From Otis tarda (taxonomy: Eukaryota; Chordata; Aves; Otidiformes; Otididae): DNA of 64,000 bases. This document shows, in pieces, positions 11,721 to 25,922 of this stretch. Every line of letters begins with the position of its first letter. Within the stretch, counting starts at the first letter, position 1. The stretch spans positions 45,639,371 to 45,703,370 of the forward strand of contig CM048557.1 of NCBI GenBank assembly GCA_026413225.1. The letters run 5' to 3'. Made by a program: the position numbers and the translations under genes. Under the pieces are notes generated by a model. It was not told the origin of the DNA and ran no database searches. It was given only the letters and a program-made list of their open reading frames with translations.

Positions 11721-13689
11721 GGAGGCGTGAGACTTGTGGGGCTTGCGGCTCCACCATCCAGTTTTTGCAAGACTTGAGCTTTATTATCTTCCAGTTTGTT
11801 TCTTTCAAGCTCCATGCAGTCTCTTGCAAGGCAGAGGCTGCCCGACTGCTGTCCTGTGCCACACTCCGAGTCGTTGGAGCCTATTTGTTTGCACAGCATC
11901 TGGGTGCAAGCTAACTTGGAGACTGTGCTGCACTGATGCCTCTGGAGGAAATGAAGGGAGAAAGCAGCAGGCAGTGGGGGTTACACAATGGGCTTTCAGT
12001 TCAGTTTGAGCAGACTGCGTTGACCTTAACACCTCCCTAGCTAAGCAGCAGAGAAGTGCCAGAGCAGCAGCAGACCAACAGCACCGAGTACGGCCCTGTG
12101 CTAGCATAGCCATGTGCCTGTTCCTTGCTGCTCATACTGCCTGTCCTCTTCTCTTTTCTCTTAACCTTAATGCCTAAATGAATTTGATTTCTTTATTTGA
12201 GGTGAAGGAGTAATCGAGAGTGGTTACTGTGATTTTTTTATGACTGATCCCCTGTCTGCACCTCCTCAGCAGCTCTGTCACGCTGATTCTGCCTGCAGTC
12301 CTTGAGAAGCAGCATTTCTGAGAGCCTCGAATTTGGGATTTGGTCTATTATTACCTTCTGCTCAGAGGAGGTTTGAGGAGGGTGGGCAAAACATAAAAGT
12401 ATTGTCTGGGTAGCTGTATGTTCTTGCAACTCATCCTGTCTCTAGTTTGTGCATGTTCTCCCTCTACACATGCATATTTGTGCCTTCCCCTGCCTGGCAA
12501 CCTCTTACCTCTTTTTTTCCTTTTTTTTTTTTTTTCACACATCTTCCAGGGTCACTAGTGACAACTTGTTAACTATGGAAGTGAATTAGCTGACTTAAAC
12601 TTCAGAAATACATGGCTTGCCTTGTATTTTTTTTTCTATGTATATTTTGGTCACGCTAAAGAAACTTGTGATGGCAGGTCCAATTACTCTCCATCCTGCT
12701 CGGAAATCACCCTGAGCTTCAGCACCATGGGTTGGCACAGTCCTGAAGGATCCCTGCTTCCCACAGCTAGGCCTTGGCTCTGTCTGTCTGGAGCCTCCGG
12801 GAGAGGAAAGGCGGAAAGCTCGTGACTTGCCCAGACAGTCTGAGGCCTGGCCCTGCAGCCTTGGCTCCCCAGACGCTGTTGAGTCGGACTTGGCTGGCAG
12901 CCGCCCTGCTGTTACTTTTCCGAGGTAATAAGTGAGATTAATCGCAGGACCCTTTCCAGAGGCGAAGGGGGTTTGGGCCGCGTGCAGGGAGACCATAGGA
13001 GCCAGTGCAGGGGCTGTGAGCCGGAGGCGAGAGCTGGGGCCTCTCAGCAGGGCAGAGCAGGGCACCAGTGGACTTGTGCGAGTGTGGCCTTTCCCCTCAG
13101 CTACTTCTGGGAGGCTTTACTGGAGCTGCAGCCAGGGTCCTCCCTTGGACAGGCTCTAGCTGAGCACAGGGGGCACATCTGCATTACCTATGTCTGCTGA
13201 CCTTGGGCAATTATGGTTTTTGCAAATAGCTCTTGAAATTTGAGGGGGGTAGGTTTCTCTTTGACTGCATGACTTCCCTTCAGAGAAGATACGAGGATCT
13301 TTCACATTATTCCCAGCAAGCAGCCTGTGTTGGTAGGTGGAGGGGAGTGACAGGGGTTTCATACCTTCCCCCGAGCCATAACTGCGTAATGGTTTTGGCT
13401 TCTCTCATTTCGCCTGCCTCCACAAACTGACCTTACCCTGATGTAAACATAGAATTTGCCATCGTGGACTGGGCTGCTACTCTGTCTAGTTCTCTTGTCC
13501 TGTGCTTCAGAGCAGCTATGACCGCAATCTTCAGCACAGAGGACATTCTGATGGGCAGCAGTGAAATTCCCTGTCTGGGGGGGAAGCTTGCTTTTACCCC
13601 CCACCTCTTAACAGCTGGTTGTAGTTCTCACAAGGCTTTCTGTTCTACATAATCTAGCGTGGATGTTGTTGTTGATCATATATTTTTAC

Positions 13690-14000
13690 TTTCTGGAAAA
13701 ATACAGTCTCATTGAGCTGTAGCAGTGAGTTCCACAGGTGAATTACATATTACGCAAAAGTTTCCTTTTTTAATTGTTTTTCCCAAATTTTCCAAAAGTC
13801 TCTGCATCCTTATTACATGAAGGCAAACAGAAATGCTTGATTTATTTTCTGCACTATTTAGTCTCTGTGTTTCTATCATCTCCCGTCTTATTTGTCTCTC
13901 TTAAAGTACACAGCTCCATTCTTTTCAAGTTCTAAATGGAAATCTTCCCAGGCCTCTAATAATTGTCTGGCTGTTTTCATAGAGATGACAAGAAATGAAA
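13690..14000 (-). repeat. Ancient CR1/L3-like LINE relic
   Basis: On the plus strand it contains GAGTTCCACAGGTGAATTAC, followed by a TTTCCTTTTTTAATTG-type stretch. This is the reverse complement of the 3' part of old amniote CR1/L3-like LINEs. It is heavily diverged with many small indels, and both ends are approximate. Confidence 0.65.
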
Positions 14001-17000
14001 ACAATACATCAAGTAGTAGTAAAACATTGGTTTTATGTAAGTAACAATATTGTATCTTTATTTTCTAACTCATAACTTACATACACAAATATCTTGCTGG
14101 CTTCTGACCGTGCTAAACATTGAATTTTTTATTAATATGCAGTTGTTTTTCTTTGATTATTGCAGTGAATGTAAAATGAGCAACAGGTATAGGCAGTTCA
14201 TGCTGATACAATTCTTTCTTCTTTTTTTTTTTTTCTTCTCCTTCCTCACTAGTGAACTCTCCTCTTCCTGCTTTCAGCTGCCATCAGTGGATTTTGTTGG
14301 CTGTGGCCGAGATCACATGCTGTTTTCTGTTCTAACAAGCATCTAATTCACTATAGAACAAGTTGAAATCTTTTAATGTCTTGCACTACTTGACTCATAA
14401 CCTCCCCCCAGCCATCCCTGATCTTACATCTCTTTGAAATATCCTGTGTAAGTTCTAGAGATTTCATGTTGCAAAATGACCAGTAGATCGCCCTTTCCTC
14501 TGCATTTGTTTAAACCTCCCAATCACCATCAAAATAATTGCTTTCCAGAGTGGTATTCAGAGGGTTAATGCGACTGTAGCTCTCACTTTGGTAGCTGTCA
14601 TGGGGGAGGTGAACTCTGTGCTTTTAGCCTTCTAGGAATGAGGGGACCCCAGTAGTCTGATGCTCTGTGGGAGCAGCTCTGGCCACAGCAGCCTTTCTTT
14701 CTAGAGGAGTTCTGAAAGGGTTACAAGGGAGCTTTGGCTGTTTCTTTGAGCTATTTGGAAAGGACGGGCCTCAGACAGCTTGGCAGGAACCTGGGGCCCT
14801 GTTTTTTCCAGCCCAGCCCTTCCTTCTGCACGGAGCTGTCAGGGAATCCCACGAATGTCTGGTTTCTCCCCTTTTGTAATTTTTGTTAGCAATATTTTTA
14901 TCCATCCCTGGCTCTTCCCCATACAGGAACCTCAAGTTTTGCCCCTTGATTGGTCTTGCAGGTAGTGAGGTAGAAATGAAAGCTGTGCTTCCATGCCATA
15001 GCTGTTGGAATTAGTTCACAGTTGTGCAGCTGAGAAGGGCATTGGGAAATTTCCCAGAAGAGCGTCCTTTCTGGCATTGATCTTAGGGCAGGTCCATCTG
15101 GCCTAAGAACAGAGGGATTGAATGGGCCCATCTTTGAACTCTGCTATTCCTGTGGGTCATAGTGAGGCACTTTGAAATCTCAGAGCTGCATGTTCTATAT
15201 CCTCCCTACCAGACACACAGCAGAATGCTGCTTTGTAAAAATGGAAGTCCCCTTTGTAAGCCAGGCTTATGAAGGACAAGGCAGGTTAGCAACCTTTCCT
15301 TCATTTGCCTCATGCTCTCCAGCGCTGTCCTGAAGTTGAACTCATTGTGAATATTTTGGAGATGTCCAGGTCTGCCCTATTCCTTTTCACTTCAAGGAAA
15401 CTGAGATATCTAGAGGGTAGAAAGGAAGTTTGGTTACTGCTGAGAGCAAAGGTCTTAAACAGCTGTGTTGAAGATACTAGTGTTGTACAGCTGACAAAAA
15501 GAAATGAAATTAGAATTATCTTGCTATCTTGGTAAGCCTGTCAGATGTTGGGAGCAGGATGTGATCTGAGATCCATGTGGAAAGCCAAGCAGCCCTCATG
15601 TGGGGCAGACCCTGGACAACTTTTTGACGTCAGCAGCCAAAGGGCCTGGAGTCAAGCTCAGATTAGTGAAGGGTTTCAGTGACCAAGTGTGAATGCCAGA
15701 GCAGGAAACAGCAAAAGGGGCCAAAGGGTTTTTCTTCCTGCTAGACTTTCATTTGGGCTTACCTTCCCTTGTACAGTGAAGTTTCCACCACCAATGCACA
15801 TTCACATTTTCCATCCAGCCCCAGGTCATGCTTAGCTCGACTTGCTCAGGATGAGCATGGCATTCTTTCTGGTGTTTTATCCTGTGATATAAATGGGAAT
15901 TCCCTGCCAAAAGCACAAAGAAACACCATTCCTATCCCTGAAAGTGTTACTCAGCCTTTCCTATGGAGATCCTGCTTTGTCATCTAATTTTCCCCACCTT
16001 TCAGAGTAGGAGAGTTTTGTAGCTGACACAAGAGTTTCTGAATTGTATGCTCTTGGCTCCATGACAGCCTGTTATTCTCCAGGGCTTCTCTGGGCTGCAG
16101 GTATCAAGCAGCAGCTGTTTATGAACCATGCAGGGCTCTAGCATTTAACAAAAACCTCTTTTGAAAAGGAGAAGGGAAAAGAAAGCATAAAAAAAGTCAG
16201 GAAGTATTTCAGCTTCCCTATGCATGTGGTGACAGCTTTGCTTGGTGATCCTGCTCACTAGTTCATAGGTTTTCAAAGTGTACATATATTGTGTAGTCAG
16301 AAGAAGATGAGACAACCAGAACTCCACTACTGAATGCCAGCTTTTTGTTTAGGGGATAGTGTAAATTGTAATATTGACTAACATTCATGGTTAGTAGTAC
16401 TTTTTTAGTCTTCACCGAGCACTGTACACTATTAGCCAGTAAGTAGTTTGACCAAAACGCTGTGGGTAAGAGGACTTGGTTGGTAATAAGCAAGAAAGCA
16501 TTTTGGTGGCTCAAGAAAGCCAGTTGTTGGGTTGTCCAGAATCAGTGCCAATTAAAAAGATTTTTAAGTGCACTGTTAAAGGTCGGGTCTGCAATATCAG
16601 GATGGAAATACTGAAGGAGTCCTTTATTACGAGCAGTTATTTCTAGGGTTTAATTCTGTATCTATAGTTGAAAGATGGATATCCTATTAAAAAAAAAAAA
16701 AAGCCAAAAAAGCTAGGTAGTGCTCAACGATACCATGGTTTCCAGACACTCTCCTGTTGCACTCACTGAACTTTTATTAACATTTCTCATCCAATTACTG
16801 TCCACAGCAAATCAGGGGAGAGGCCAAGGCACCCTGGCTGATCCAAGTTGACTGAAAACTGGCCCTGAGACAACAACCTTTAATAAAAGGAATTTAAAAG
16901 TGAGAGCGCCTTATCAAAGATACTGTTATGTTCCAGCTGCTGGTATCCATGATGTTGTGTGGCTAGAATTTCAGATTGCATTTGGCACTGCCCTTTCAAT

Positions 17001-20000
17001 CTTTCTGTAATCTGGCACATGAGACTTGACTGAAAAGTTAGTCGAAGATGATTGTTATCTGGCAGTGCTGCACATGCTACTTGGCAGCTGTCTGTCAGGG
17101 ATGCTTAGCCTGGGCAAGAGTCACCATTTGGAGCAAAAGGGCTGTGGCCTATGTGATCTTAACCTTTTGTATGCATAAAGGATTCTTTATTTGCTTGTTG
17201 CTGAAAAAAAAAATTATAATCTCTGTGGAGAATCTAGCCAAGTTGGGCTGTGAATGTCTTCAGTGTTGAAAATTGAGTTTTCTTCAAATTCAGCTCAGAA
17301 AACTTTCAATTTGTTAGACTATGTGAAGAGGAGGAGGAAACCTAAGTCTGGACCATCTGTTTCTTTTTTGATATTGGGATGTAGATGCTAATGAGTAGAG
17401 AGGTGTCAGCTTCTCTTCACTTAGCATTTTGAAAGGCTGCAGATGCTGAGACTTGAAATTGAGTAAGTTTAAGAATTTTGTTTCTTGCTGCTGGTGACTG
17501 AGTGTAGATTTACAAGAAGGTAACACTCATAACAATGAAGGCTTGATATTCCTAGAAACTGTTTGAACTTTCAGATCCACATCTCTTTTTACAACAATGT
17601 AGCATTTTCTGGGATTTTTCTTTTCTGAGATTTTAGCCACAGAACAGCATAAATTGAATAATATTCTTTAAATTAGTCAGAAGCTCAGGTTTGACACCTA
17701 TGTTGGTCTTTTATGGTACTGATGAATAAGTATCTAGGATTTATGACTTCTATCACTTATAAACAATAATTCTGAATTTCATATGAGAACTTTCCAGTAC
17801 TCATTAAAAACAACATAATGATTGCAGTGTAGTGACTTCTACATACTTCTGATTTTGGGGTTTTTGAAGGTCAGAATCATGTTTTCATTTGTTTCTGAAA
17901 TTCCACTTTCCTGCTGCTGATGCTAACCAAAATTATTTAAATATGAAAGTATCCTCTACTGTCTGCATAAGGAGAATGAAAGTTATACATGGACTTCTAG
18001 GTTGTTTTGAGGCATAGGGGACAGAATATGGTTTGTATAGTGCAGTGGTTTTCTTTATTGATCTTTTCTAAACAGAACAAAGTCTTTGTTAACATATTAT
18101 GACCCTTAAAGCATTGCAGAACCTGGGTATGTGAGTGTAGACATTAGGCTGTGTTCCTGAGGAGCATTTCTGTGAATTGAAAGAGAACTATAGTGCTGGA
18201 TATTTTGTTGTTTGCATGTCTCACTCTGAAATTATCTAAATTCCTGATATCATCTAACTTCATAGATTGTGAATTGTTCTCCTTGTGGCTACAGAATGCA
18301 TGGTTGTTTGCATCTTGTTTATTGAAATCTCATTCTGGTGTTTATGGTGTATATTGTTAGGCAGCAAAACTAGGTAACAACTACTCTTGTCATTTGCTTT
18401 CAGTTTTTTCCTCATGCCTGTTATTCACCTTTATGTGAGAGCTTGCTTACTGTCTTATACTCCAAATAGTCTCGAGAGCCATAAACACAGTACACAACAT
18501 GAAGGTTAACCTCTTTGCAAATGTTACTGTGTTCAGCTCAAGCCGTCCAGAGGCCATGTTTGGACTCTTATTTGTCTTTACTACAGACTCATTTTCTCTG
18601 AAATGTGCCAGTTGTGGCCTTTGTGAGAAAAGTCAACTCTAGAACATTTGCTGAAACATCATGAAAGGCATCAAGTATAACGAAGCAGCATATAATGGAG
18701 ATTTCTTGATTGGACACTGGGCACTATTGTTATTGTCCTCACTTGATGTGCCTTATCTATGCTAGGAAGGGACTCTTGAAAGGACATTATTCCACTTAGT
18801 GGCTGGGATATTTTAGTCTGTCCTTATAACGGTTTAGCATCTGCAGCTGCATCTTTGATGTGCTCATGCTTAGCATTATATGCAATCACTTGGTGAAATT
18901 CTTGAGGAAGTGATTCTGTGGTCCCATCTGTGTTCCTGAGTCTGGGAGCTTCTGACTAATTATACAGTTTTCTCTGTACGCTGTAGGAAACAATTCTATT
19001 TTGGCTGTAGAAAAAGGGATTGGGTTGGACTGGAATATAGGATTGCATAACTTTTTTTCATCTTTAACCACAAATTCCTATGAAAGCTATTGCGCTTCCT
19101 GTGAAGATACCTGCTCTTGGCTTTTGGTTTCCAGAGCTGTTAGAAATATGCAAAACCCATATACAGTCCAAAAGACCTAGCGATTGAAAGGCCTACCCAA
19201 AATCAGTCATTAAGGGATCAAGCAAAGTTGCATCCCTAAGTAAACAGCACCATCCCTAGATTCCTATTCTTCTCAAACCCCAAGGGGAAAAGATGGATAT
19301 AGAGTTGGGGTGACCAGCAGAGCTGGCACAACTGCATCATAGACTCTTCTGTCCACACTGGAGGAGGAAACATCACAAATATGGGTGCCTGTTCAAATGA
19401 ACAGAATCTAAAAGCTTTTTATCTAGGTGCTGCAAATAAAACCAGTGCTTACAGTCTCTACCTCCTAGCCTGCAGTTGTAGGCAGAGGCAGAAATCTCAT
19501 GTAAAGACTTCAAGCTCTAGGTGATCCAAGTAAGTTCTGTGCAACTTCAGCATCTTTTGCAGACAGGGTCTGAAAGAGAGGGATCTTCCAACAAATCCTA
19601 GACAAGTCTGGGAACTGCCTTTTAGAGTGTGCCAGCTCTTTGTACTATATGATACAATTAGCTGAACATCGTTTTACTCATCTTCCTCTAGTGACAGACT
19701 TCATCTGTCATCAGATTTAGCAGTTTCCTGGAGAAAAATATAGTCAACCCGGTTTACTGAGGTAAGCCTGGGCCTTTTCTTTAGTTTCAGAGGTCTAATC
19801 ACAAATTCCTTGCTCTCTGTGCTTAACTGTGATCTGTCAGCTGGCCTGCTTGGTCAGCACGTGCGTTGCTGCCTGCTGGGGAAAGAGGGGAGACAACTGA
19901 GTGATTTGGGGCTCTCCCACAATTTTCCACTCCACCACCTGCTTTGACAGTGGCTGTAGAGCTGCCAAACATGCTGAAGTGGTTAAGTGTACCAGCTCCT

Positions 20001-21244
20001 AAAGAAGCTGAAGGGGAGGAGTGGTTCTTGCCTGATGGGTTTTCAAAGGGAGCTGAGACTTTGAAGTTCTGTTTTAGCAGCTGCCAGGTATGCTGCCTCA
20101 GCCCTGTGCAGCACTTCTGCCCCCAGCCTTCGTGCCTTGCATTCTTCTTTACAGTGCCAGGATGGAGAGAGGGAAATAAAATTAATTAAACCAAGAGTGT
20201 GGGCATTAGCAATAGTGTTGCTTTATTGTATTTTACTCTTTGAGTTATAGAGCCTCGTGCCACATGTCATTGAAGCACTTTACACTTGCTTGGCCCTATT
20301 AGAGTAATAAATTTATTTCACCTTGGGTTTATTTGCCTTTCTAATCACTTCTTCTTCACCTCTCTTCTGTTTTATGTCCCTTCTCGAAATGATCATAGTA
20401 ATTTTAATCTTTCATTTGGTAATGGCCACATAAAATAGGCAGAGATTTACATCCATGATGCCCCAGAACTTGCTGAGACTAGAGGGACCAGATCACTTTT
20501 CCAATAAGGAAAGAGAGAAATGTGGTGGCTAAACCAAGGCTTCATATAAAGCCTCTGTTAAAGCAGGAACAGACACTACTCACTGCTGTATCTGCTGGAG
20601 GCAGTTAGCTGGGAGCTTCCCCTTTACTCATTTAACTCTTCTCTGCCAGAAACCAGATGCCGTAACTCAGTTTGTTCCAATTAATATTGAACTTCTTCAT
20701 GATAGTGTGAACTCCTCTGTGATTTTTCTTGTTGAAACATTGGGTTACTCGAAGTGCTGCAGGCTGAGCTCTGTTTTCAGGCGAAGAGGTAGATAGTTCC
20801 CAATAGGAGGTGGGAATTTATGGAACAACATTAGGAGTGGAACGGAGACTGTATTCTGTATAGCTTAAAACAAAAGAACAGCGAGGAGGCCAAAATTGTC
20901 ATAAACTGGAATAGTCTCTTCTGGCAAGGCAACACACTTCTGTGGTATTAATACTTGGAGGACAAAGTGCCAAAAAATGGGGAGATTCTTGCTCTGCGAT
21001 ACTTGAAGAGCTTGCTTTTCCAGGTGAGGCTTTATAAAAATAAAAGTCTTTCCACTCTTTTCTTGCAGTTCTTTATAATCCAGTCCTGGTATGTCATCAC
21101 CAGTTTCTGGAGGCAGTAGAGGGGGACAGATGCATAGGAAGTTTTGGGAAGGAGATGCCCTGGATTTTTTTTGTTCCAGTGCTGCCTATCGATTTTTCTA
21201 CAATATTTTATCTTTTCATATTAAAAATTGATAACATGTAATCC

Positions 21245-23755
21245 ACCTGACCAGGAGGACCAAATAGACAAGGCCTTCTGTAGACAGGTAGGAGCAGCCT
21301 CACAGTCACAAGCCCTGGTCCTCATGGGGGACTTCAGACACCCTGATATCTGTTGGAAGGACAACACAGCAGGGCACAACCAATCCAGGAGGTTCCTGGA
21401 ATTGTGTGGATGATAACTTCCTCGTGCAAGTGATAGAGGAGCCAACAAGGAGAGGTGCTATGCCGGACCTTGCTCTCACCAACAAGGAGGGGCTGGTGGG
21501 CAATGTGGAGCTCAAGGGCAGCCTTGGCTGCAGTGACCATGAGATGGTGGAGTTCAAGATCCTCAGGGCAGCGAGGAGGGCATGCAGCAAGTTCTCTGCC
21601 CTGGACTTCAGGAGAGCAGACTTTGGCCTCTTCAGGGACCTGCTGGGTAAATTCCCAGGCGATAAAGCCCTGGAGGGAAGAGGGGCCCAGGGAAGTTGGT
21701 TGATATACAAGGAGTAGTTCCTCCAAGCTCAGCAGTGATGCATTCCCAACAAAGAGGAAGTTGAGCAGAAATGCCAGGTGGCCAGCATGGATGAACAAGG
21801 AACTCCTGGACTAACTGAAAAACAAAAAGGAAGCCTACAACGGGTGGAAGCAGGAACAGGTAGCGTGGGAAGATTACAGAGAGATTATCCAAGCAGCCAG
21901 GGATCAGGTAAGGAAGGCGAAAGCCCTGAGAGAATTAAATCTGGCCAGGGACATCAAGGACAACAAGAAAAGCTTATTTAAGTACATCAGGGATAAAAGG
22001 AACACCAGAGAGAACGTGGGCCCTCTCTGGAAGGAAACAGGAGACCTGATTACCCAGCACAGGAAGAAGGCTGAGATACTCAACGACATTTTTGCCTCAG
22101 TCTTTGCTGGCGGGGGCTCTAGCCACATTGCCCAAGTTGCAGAAGGGACTGGGAGAATGAAGAACTGCCCACTGTAGGAGAAGAGCAGGGTCGGGACCAT
22201 CTAAGGAACCTGAAGGTGCGCAAGTCCATGGGATCTGATGAGATGCATCCGTGGGTCCTGAGGTACCTGGCAGATGAAGTTGATAAGGCACTATCCATCA
22301 TATTTGAGAAGTTGTAGCTGTCCTGTTCCCGTCAACTGGAAAAGGGGAAACATAACCCCTGTTTTTTAAAAGGGAAACAAGGAAGACCTGGGGAACTACA
22401 TGCCGGTCAGTCTCACCTCTGTGTCCAGCAAGATCATGGAGTAGATCCTCCTGGAAACTATGCTAAGGCACATGGAAAATAAGGAGGTGATTGGTGATAG
22501 CCAACATGCCTTCACTAAGTGCAGATTGTGCCTGACCAATTTGGTGGCCTTCTACGATGTGGTAACAGCATTGGTGGATAAGGGATGACCAACTGACGTC
22601 ATCCATCTGCACTTGTGCAAAGCATTTGACACTGTCTGGCACACCATCCTTGTCTCTAAACTGGAGAGAGATGGATTTGATGGACAGACCATTCAGTGGA
22701 TAAGGAATTGGCTGCATGGTCACACTCAAAGAGTTGTGATTAATAGCTCAATGTCCAAGTGGAGACTGGTGACAAGTGGCGTTCCTCAGGGGCTGGTATT
22801 GAACCGGTGCTATTTAATATCTTTGTCAGCGACATGGAGAGTGGGATAGAGTGCACCCTCAGCAAGTTTGCCAACGACACCAAGCTATGTTGTATGGTCA
22901 ACACACTGGAAGGAAGGGATGCTATCCAGAGGGACCTTGACAGGTTGGACAGGTGGGCCTGTGCAAACCTCAGGAAATTCAACAAGGCGAAGTGCAAGGT
23001 GCTGCACATGGGTTGGGGCAATCCCAAGCACAAATACAGGCTGGGCAGGGAATGGATTGAGAGCAACACTGAGGAGAAGGACTTGGAAGCATTGGTTGAT
23101 GAGAAGCTCAGCATGAGTCAGCAATGTGTGCTTGCAGCCCAGAAAGCCAACTGTATCCTGGGCTGCATCAAAAGCAGCGTGGCCAGCAGGTTGAGGGAGG
23201 AGATTCTCCTCCTCTACTCTGCTATCTTGAGACCCCATCTGGAGTACCACATCCAGCTCTGGAGCCCCGAACATAAGAAGGACATGGATCTGTTGGAAGG
23301 AGTCCAGAGGAGGACCACGAAGATAATCAGAGGGCTGGAGCACCTCTACTGTGAGGACAGGCTGAGAGAGTTGGGGCTGTTCAGCCTGGAGAAGAGGAGG
23401 CTCCAGGGAGACCTTCTAGCTGCCTTCCAGTACCTAAAGGGGGCTTAGAAGAAAGATGGGGAGAAACTCTTCCGCAGGGCCTATTGTGATAGGACAAGAG
23501 GTAATGGTTTTAAAATAGAGGGAGGGAGATTCAGATTAGATATAAGGAATTTTTTTTTACGATGAGAGTGGTAAAACATTGGAACAGGTTGCCCAGAGAG
23601 GTGGTGGAAGCCCCATCCCTGGAAATATTCAAGGCCTGGTTGGATGGGGCTCTGAGCAACCTGATCTGGTTCGAGATGTCCCTGCTCCTTGCAGGGGGGT
23701 TGGACTAGATGACCTTTAAAGGTCCCTTCCAACCTAAACTACTCTATGATTCTGT
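21245..23755 (+). mobile_element. CR1 LINE, about 2.5 kb, plus strand
   Basis: The element begins within the ORF2 endonuclease region (plus-strand translation includes ALVLMGDFRHPDICWKDN and EEPTRRGAMPDLALTN). It continues through the reverse transcriptase ([24 protein letters not shown]) and the C-terminal part ([19 protein letters not shown]) to a degenerate octamer tail ending near 23755. The reading frame is broken by several frameshifts and stops, including TAG at 22315 and at 22442. The RT catalytic FADD box reads FAND. It is 5'-truncated and defective. Confidence 0.93.
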
Positions 23756-24267
23756 AAGTCAAAATTGAACCTGCCGTTCTGTTCTGAAATTATTTTTTAG
23801 GCTGCGTTTCAGCTCTCAACTAAATACAGCAAATTCTTTTGGAAAATACCTTATGGATCTTTAGGGCAGAATTATTTTCTGAAAAGTAGTTTTCTGCAAG
23901 TGAGGAACACTGCAGGCCAGAAAACTTCTGTTCATTTCATCTTGAGAAGAGCTTTGCTAGATATTTTGCTGCCTTGGTTGAAATAAGCACTTCAGAAAGT
24001 ACCTTCCATTACCTGTAAGGAAGTGGGGTGACCAGTGGTGTGAGGGTAAAATAGCGCTTAGCTTTTACAGTACAAATACAGTGTTGTCCGACCATCCTGA
24101 GGCTTGCAGTGATTCAAAAAAAGCTATCTGTAAAACAGCAAGTACCCCAATCCCAAGATTACTTTGGTGCCAATGTGCCATGCTGATCTCAGGATGGCTG
24201 AAGCACAGTATGTCGTGGTTTGTGTGTAGTATCTATCTGTGGTCTCTGTATCAGTAGCGTGTGGGTG

Positions 24268-24292
24268 TTTTTTTTTTTTTTTTTTTTTTTTC
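24268..24292 (+). repeat. Poly-T tract
   Basis: A run of more than 20 T follows GTGGGTG. It could be the reverse complement of a poly-A tail, but no retrocopy is recognisable on its right-hand side. Confidence 0.7.
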
Positions 24293-25899
24293 CCCGTCCA
24301 ATGTGTGTGATAGAATGGTTTTGTCTATGCAACATTTACAGTTACTGGGTCAGCTTCTGCAGTAGGTAATAACTCCTGCTAGTATTCTCTCTTCGTAGAG
24401 CTGAGTGTATTCCACCACCGCCCCCCGATTATATTTTATGTAACCACTTTTTCACAGACATTAGAAAATGTGTGCTGACACAGACACAGTCACCGCTTTC
24501 TATTCTTTCTCTAACCCATTGTTAAATATTCAGGGAGTCACAGCAGGTGAGTTGATCTTTGTACGGGAGGTGGAGATAAAAAAATCTTCTCCCTTAACTC
24601 CAGCATAACCAAACTGCAAAAGGAGCCTGAGGAGGAAAAAAATTCTGTTTAACAGATAGGAGATCACTCTCAAATCCAGTCTATTTCTTACCTAAGTGCA
24701 TATGAGGGACAAGAGAGCAGAAACTGTATACGGGATCAAGTTTATAACATGAGGAAGATAAGAATGCTAGAGATGCCTTTGGCCAGCGTCTAAATGCCAT
24801 TGGGCTTAAGGGACGGAGCAAGTCTATCTTCTTTTTGTTGGGAAGCTCCTTTAGCTTCATTACATTGGAGCTAGGTTGGTAAATTCCAGTTGTTTAAGGG
24901 AAAAGGTCTCTTGAGGACCTTTGCTCTGCCCCTGTATCAATGCTTGGGGAATTATCCAAAACCAAGAGAGTGTTAACCACAAGTATACAGCCTCACAGCA
25001 AGGACCCAGAGAAGTGACCTTTAGTTCTTATTTTGTATTTTTTTCTTATTTTACTGTATTTCAGCAGCTACATGATATATATAGCTTTAGTTGTGTTACT
25101 GCATGGTAGCAGATGATGCATCTTGCTGGTGCCACGCTGCTTCTCTACCTCTTTCACCTGGAGCATTTCTGCTAATATGATTGTGGCCCAGCTGGCTTTC
25201 AGGTCACACTTGCCACAATCCCTGACTGAGTGAACTTGTACATCCTTGCTCTGGAAGTGCAGAACGGATTCTGGCCTTCCCTTTGGGTATATAGATTATA
25301 AATGTTAGAATTGTCGCTTCTTTTGTGAAGTTCTGTTATCTGACTATAATTCTTGGCCTTGAAATTTATAGGTGTAATGTCAGGGAACTGTATACTTCAG
25401 CATGCTTCGTCCCATAGACAGACCATCTGAGCTGTCAGATTTATCAAGTCTTCTCTAAGAGACACTCATCAGAGAGTCTTCACCTACCACATAACAAGAT
25501 GATAGGTGTACTGGATTGTCAAGCAAAGTTGATAGCTTTCATGAACTTTTGTACAAGTGTGAATTTTGTGGAATCTAGAGGCTTGTAATGTTCTTTAGAG
25601 GTTTCTTTGTGTACTCAATATTTAATATTTAGACAGCAAAACACCCCATTAGGAGCATATGACATTTCTACTCTATGGGTCATACGGCACAACTAAAAAA
25701 GTCATTTAGGCCTCAGATGGTATGAGACCTGGACAGCACAACCCTGAAGGAACCCGTAAGGCCCTGTAGTCTAACACTGTCCTGTGCTGTGTCTTTTGGG
25801 AGGCTGATAGCAGCAGGGGCATTTAGCTCTGGGCAGAGGCAGAGGCTTTGTGTATTCTCCCCATCTCATGAATCCTGACCCTACAAAACTCAACAGCCT

Positions 25900-25922
25900 G
25901 TTGTTTGTTTGTTTGTTTATTC
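25900..25922 (+). repeat. (GTTT)n microsatellite
   Basis: About five units of GTTT occur in TTGTTTGTTTGTTTGTTTAT. No other structure is attached. Confidence 0.7.

Noticed and set aside
12595..13065. 156-codon minus-strand open frame in a GC-richer patch
   Set aside because: No homology recognised, no splice or promoter signals, and overlapping open frames on the other strand indicate composition effects.
19716..19761. Exon-like stretch before the donor GTAAGCC
   Set aside because: The only open frame starts in phase 0, but the flanking TTLL5 exons need phase 2. The acceptor is weak.
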